Part shown: positions 61,679 through 64,000 of the stretch, one piece after another
Numbering within the stretch: the first letter of the stretch is position 1
How the letters are laid out: each line of letters opens with the position of its first letter
NCBI RefSeq assembly: GCF_035987325.1
Contig: NZ_CP108488.1
Span: forward strand, 7,130,001 to 7,194,000
Length of the DNA: 64,000 bases
Source of the DNA: Streptomyces sp. NBC_01244
GTDB taxonomy: Bacteria > Actinomycetota > Actinomycetes > Streptomycetales > Streptomycetaceae
Direction of reading: 5' to 3'
Program-made: the position numbers and the translations under genes
The notes under the pieces: model-generated
What the model was told of the DNA's origin: nothing
The model's input: only the letters and a program-made list of their open reading frames with translations
The model's database searches: none

Positions 61679-61921
61679 CGTCGAACCCCCCACGTCACCA
61701 GCCCCACCCGTCACATCAGCAGCCGTTCCCCCGAATGTGTACCGGTACACGGGCGCGAATAAGCCGCAGCATGGATGCCATATCGGCCACTGGGGGCAGA
61801 GGTTGGATACCTTCTCAGCACCCTCTGGGCTTCGTCAACCATACGAGAATGATCGTTTACGGAACGGCGAACGGATTCTTTGGCCAATTTTCGACCTATG
61901 CATGCCGTCCCGCATCGGACA

Positions 61922-61941
61922 TTACGTAACACTTGTAGTGT
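61922..61941. promoter_or_regulatory. Adjacent palindromes in the gap upstream of the biosynthetic operon
   Basis: TTACGTAA (61922-61929) is a perfect palindrome and shares its last base with ACACT-TGT-AGTGT (61929-61941), a perfect 5-bp inverted repeat. The region 61840-61945 is AT-richer than its surroundings. This is a candidate operator/promoter; no regulator gene is adjacent except the XRE gene at 63.5 kb. Nothing else was seen in 61679-62005. Confidence 0.4.
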
Positions 61942-62005
61942 GGCGCTGTTCTGTGCTGAGGTTCATCGGCTGCCCCCTCCTACGCTGCCGTGACCGGATG
62001 AGTGG

Positions 62006-62440
62006 CTAGTCGGACAGACGCCCCAGCAGGGCGCCCTGGCCGGACTGGAGAATGTGCGCGGCCTTCAGCGGGATCCAGAAGCACTCGAAGTGAGTCGGCT
62101 CCTGCTCGCCGTCGTGGTCCTCCCGGCTCATCCACCGCTCCGGCGTCGGCTCCGTGAGCTCCAGGTGGAAGACGTGCCGGTGCTGAATCTCGAACCGGTA
62201 CGGGCTGATGTCGTACTCGGTCTCGCCGAGCTTGCAGACGATCTTGAAGTCCGACAGACCGGTCTCCTCGCGCGCCTCGCGCAGGGCGGCGGCCTCCGGG
62301 GTCTCACCGGGGCGGATGCTGCCCGCGGGCACCTGGATGCCGACTTCCTCGTAGGAGTAGTCGGTGTGGCGGAACACCAGCAGGCGCCCGTCACGCACGA
62401 CGTAGACGAGGACCTTTTCCTTCGTGACCTTCTCCGGCAT
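62006..62440 (-). CDS. Nudix hydrolase
   Basis: This 144-residue protein has the full Nudix box in GSIRPGETPEAAALREAREE followed by TGL. It lies 327 bp from the biosynthetic operon, on the same strand. It could hydrolyse a nucleotide or nucleoside-diphosphate compound; any link to the pathway is speculative. ATG 62440 opens MPEKVTKEKVL; a start at 62455 is possible. Confidence 0.88.
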   Translation of the reverse strand: MPEKVTKEKVLVYVVRDGRLLVFRHTDYSYEEVGIQVPAGSIRPGETPEAAALREAREETGLSDFKIVCKLGETEYDISPYRFEIQHRHVFHLELTEPTPERWMSREDHDGEQEPTHFECFWIPLKAAHILQSGQGALLGRLSD

Positions 62441-62592
62441 AGCAACAACCTCCACTTGGTACAGGAGCTGATTAGTGAGCCCGGCCCGGCAGAGGACCGG
62501 GGACTACTTATCCCCTGGCCGACCGAGACTGGTCGGTGTCCCGGGGAAGCCCACGAGTCTAGGCCCCCAACTTGCTGTCAAATCAGCGTTAT

Positions 62593-63189
62593 TCAGTCGA
62601 TGCGCTGGCCTGCAAAGGGCCTCCGCGCTGCCGGGGCTATGGCCCGGCGCCTAGCCCTCGACCGGGTGTGCGATGGCGAGTCCGCTGCCGGTGTACGAAC
62701 CCTCATCGCCGCCCGATCAGCCACTTCGCCGACATGGCCGGAGAGCAGAGGCCGATCGCGACGGCTGCCCTGATCCGCCCTTCGATCACCCGCACTCCTG
62801 GGCAGATCGAACTGCGCCCAGCAGCGCTTGCCCGTCGCCGTCAGATCAGCACCGTGGCGGTCGGCGAGCACGGATACGAGATACAGGCCGCGCCCGGACT
62901 CGGAACTACCGCTCAAGGGCTCCGGCTGCGGCAGCACCTTCGTAGCGTCATGCACCTCGATCACAAGCACAGGCCCCTCCTGGCAGACGCTGACGGTGAC
63001 CAGCCCCGACGCGGTGTGGCGCACGGCGTTGGTAATCAGCTCACCAGCCGCCAGCTCAATTCCGTCCAGTGCCTCCTCGTCGAGCCGTATGCCCAAAGAA
63101 CGGATGCCGGCGACGACGTGGTGTCGTGCCTGCTGGGCGGCGGCTGCCGTACGGGCGACGGTGAACACGAGCTGGTGGTGCGCTGCCAT
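62593..63189 (-). CDS. HATPase anti-sigma-factor-type ATP-binding protein
   Basis: This 198-residue protein has the N-box ELAAGELITNAVRHT and the G-box SGRGLYLVSVLADRHG, as in RsbW/SpoIIAB-like proteins abundant in Streptomyces. The C-terminal 55 residues are Arg-rich and look disordered, longer than usual. ATG 63189 is chosen because it places the fold at the N-terminus. It is divergent from the XRE-like gene, a pairing common in Streptomyces. Confidence 0.82.
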   Translation of the reverse strand: MAAHHQLVFTVARTAAAAQQARHHVVAGIRSLGIRLDEEALDGIELAAGELITNAVRHTASGLVTVSVCQEGPVLVIEVHDATKVLPQPEPLSGSSESGRGLYLVSVLADRHGADLTATGKRCWAQFDLPRSAGDRRADQGSRRDRPLLSGHVGEVADRAAMRVRTPAADSPSHTRSRARRRAIAPAARRPFAGQRID

Positions 63190-63455
63190 GAGCGGGCCTC
63201 CTGGGCTGCCTGACTTTGCGTAACCACGGCGGAGACTCGGCCTCACAGGGGCGCTGTCTTGCCGGGGCGAAGACGAAGTGTTCCCGGCGGCTCCCGCCTG
63301 AACGAGGCCCTGAGCAACGCCGAACGCCGTCCTTTCGTGCCTAACCGATGTCTATTCGCTGTCCACCTGGAATTTCTGGACAACAGATCTGCGATCGGCG
63401 GCTGTTGATGTCTAGCGTGGAGACCGGACAAGGACCCCGGCACGAGGGAGCGGCT

Positions 63456-64000
63456 GTGGAGCCATCAGGACCGACCCTCTTCCAGACCCTGATCAACCAG
63501 CGGGGCTGGCAGGACTACCAGGTCTTCAAGCGGCGCTACGAGCAGGCGGCCAAGCAGTTAGCCGAGCTGGAGGGGCCGCCATCGATCGCGACCGCGACGA
63601 TCGAGAAGCGGCAGTTCTTCCGGTACGCCCACGGCGAGGTCCGGACCCCGCAGACCGTCGCCCGCCGCGTCCTGGAGTTCATGTTCCCGGGCATCCCGGC
63701 CGCTCGACTCCTCGAGCCTGCGGAGCCCAGGCCAGGGGCCGCGTCACACCACCCAGCGGCTGACGACCGCAATGCAGTGGATCCATCCGAGTACGGCCTT
63801 GAAGACGTGGTCATGGCGGCGGCGAATGAGTCGGCGCAATTCGCGGCCAGGGCAGAGAGCAGCAACGTGGGACCGCACACGCTGGAGCAGCTGGAAGCTG
63901 ACATCCGCCGCCTCGTCATTACGTACCCCAACCGGCCCGTCGGGCCCCTGTTCCGCGAGGTACGTGCCCTGCGCGACCGCGCCTTCGAACTCCTCGAAGG
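63456..64000 (+). CDS. XRE-like regulator, 5' part only
   Basis: GTG 63456 follows GAGGGAG by five bases, and the frame is open to the window end. The start reads VEPSGPTLFQTLINQRGW then QDYQVFKRRYEQAAKQ, the pattern of Streptomyces XRE-like regulators; LFREVRALRDRAFELLE near the edge is also typical. Codon 35 is TTA (63558-63560), suggesting bldA control. It may regulate the biosynthetic locus or the divergent anti-sigma gene. Confidence 0.78.
   Translation, partial: MEPSGPTLFQTLINQRGWQDYQVFKRRYEQAAKQLAELEGPPSIATATIEKRQFFRYAHGEVRTPQTVARRVLEFMFPGIPAARLLEPAEPRPGAASHHPAADDRNAVDPSEYGLEDVVMAAANESAQFAARAESSNVGPHTLEQLEADIRRLVITYPNRPVGPLFREVRALRDRAFELLE

Overview
The DNA is GC-rich, with actinobacterial gene style: GTG/TTG starts, dense 4-bp ATGA/GTGA overlaps, a WhiB-like protein, XRE-TPR regulators, DUF2637 and MAB_1171c-type proteins, and a rare TTA codon in a biosynthetic gene. 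It most likely comes from Streptomyces or a close relative. No rRNA or tRNA gene was seen and no CRISPR array. Much of the window is accessory DNA with transposase remnants and decayed genes.

Layout. 1-5.8 kb: replication and control module of an integrative element or prophage. It holds a DUF2637/SpdB-like membrane protein with a repeat tail, a WhiB-like protein, a DnaC-like ATPase, a replication initiator with iteron-like arrays inside its gene, and a divergent XRE repressor. 6.3-10.2 kb: HAD hydrolase, MAB_1171c membrane protein, ImmA-type peptidase, and a decayed IS3 orfA and methyltransferase. 10.3-14.3 kb: a three-gene set of zinc-ribbon/recombinase-like protein, HTH protein and tyrosine recombinase. 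14.3-24.4 kb: P-loop kinases, a DEAH helicase with helicase-associated repeats and a transposase-like tail, GNATs, orphans and a decayed phosphotransferase. 24.6-32.3 kb: a compact kinase/GNAT/small-protein operon, an XRE-TPR regulator, GNATs and a phosphotransferase. 32.4-39.3 kb: a minus-strand group of two APH-like kinases, a 72-codon peptide ORF, a DEDDh exonuclease, an EEP-fold phosphatase/nuclease, two 2H phosphoesterases, a TPR protein and a QueD-like protein. 39.5-48.6 kb: a gamma-glutamyl-amine/polyamine-type glutamine synthetase with permease and HTH protein, then assorted regulators, HAD, GNAT and TrmO.

49.2-61.7 kb is the highlight, a natural-product locus of two convergent operons. 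Plus strand: a divergent seryl-tRNA synthetase, an SHMT-like transaldolase and an S9 peptidase. Minus strand: a small cupin-like protein, a NodU/CmcH carbamoyltransferase, a methyltransferase, a D-cysteine-desulfhydrase-type PLP enzyme, a radical SAM protein, a second divergent SerRS and an M19 dipeptidase. The set matches the enzyme classes known for the seryl-nucleoside half of albomycin (SB-217452; AbmH, AbmD, AbmJ, AbmK, AbmE and AbmI types). No siderophore, NRPS or exporter gene lies in the window. I infer a seryl-(thio)nucleoside SerRS-inhibitor pathway without a visible siderophore carrier and with two added peptidases. A TTA codon at codon 9 of the first minus-operon gene suggests bldA control.

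62-64 kb: Nudix hydrolase, HATPase anti-sigma-type protein, and the start of an XRE-like regulator that also has a TTA codon.
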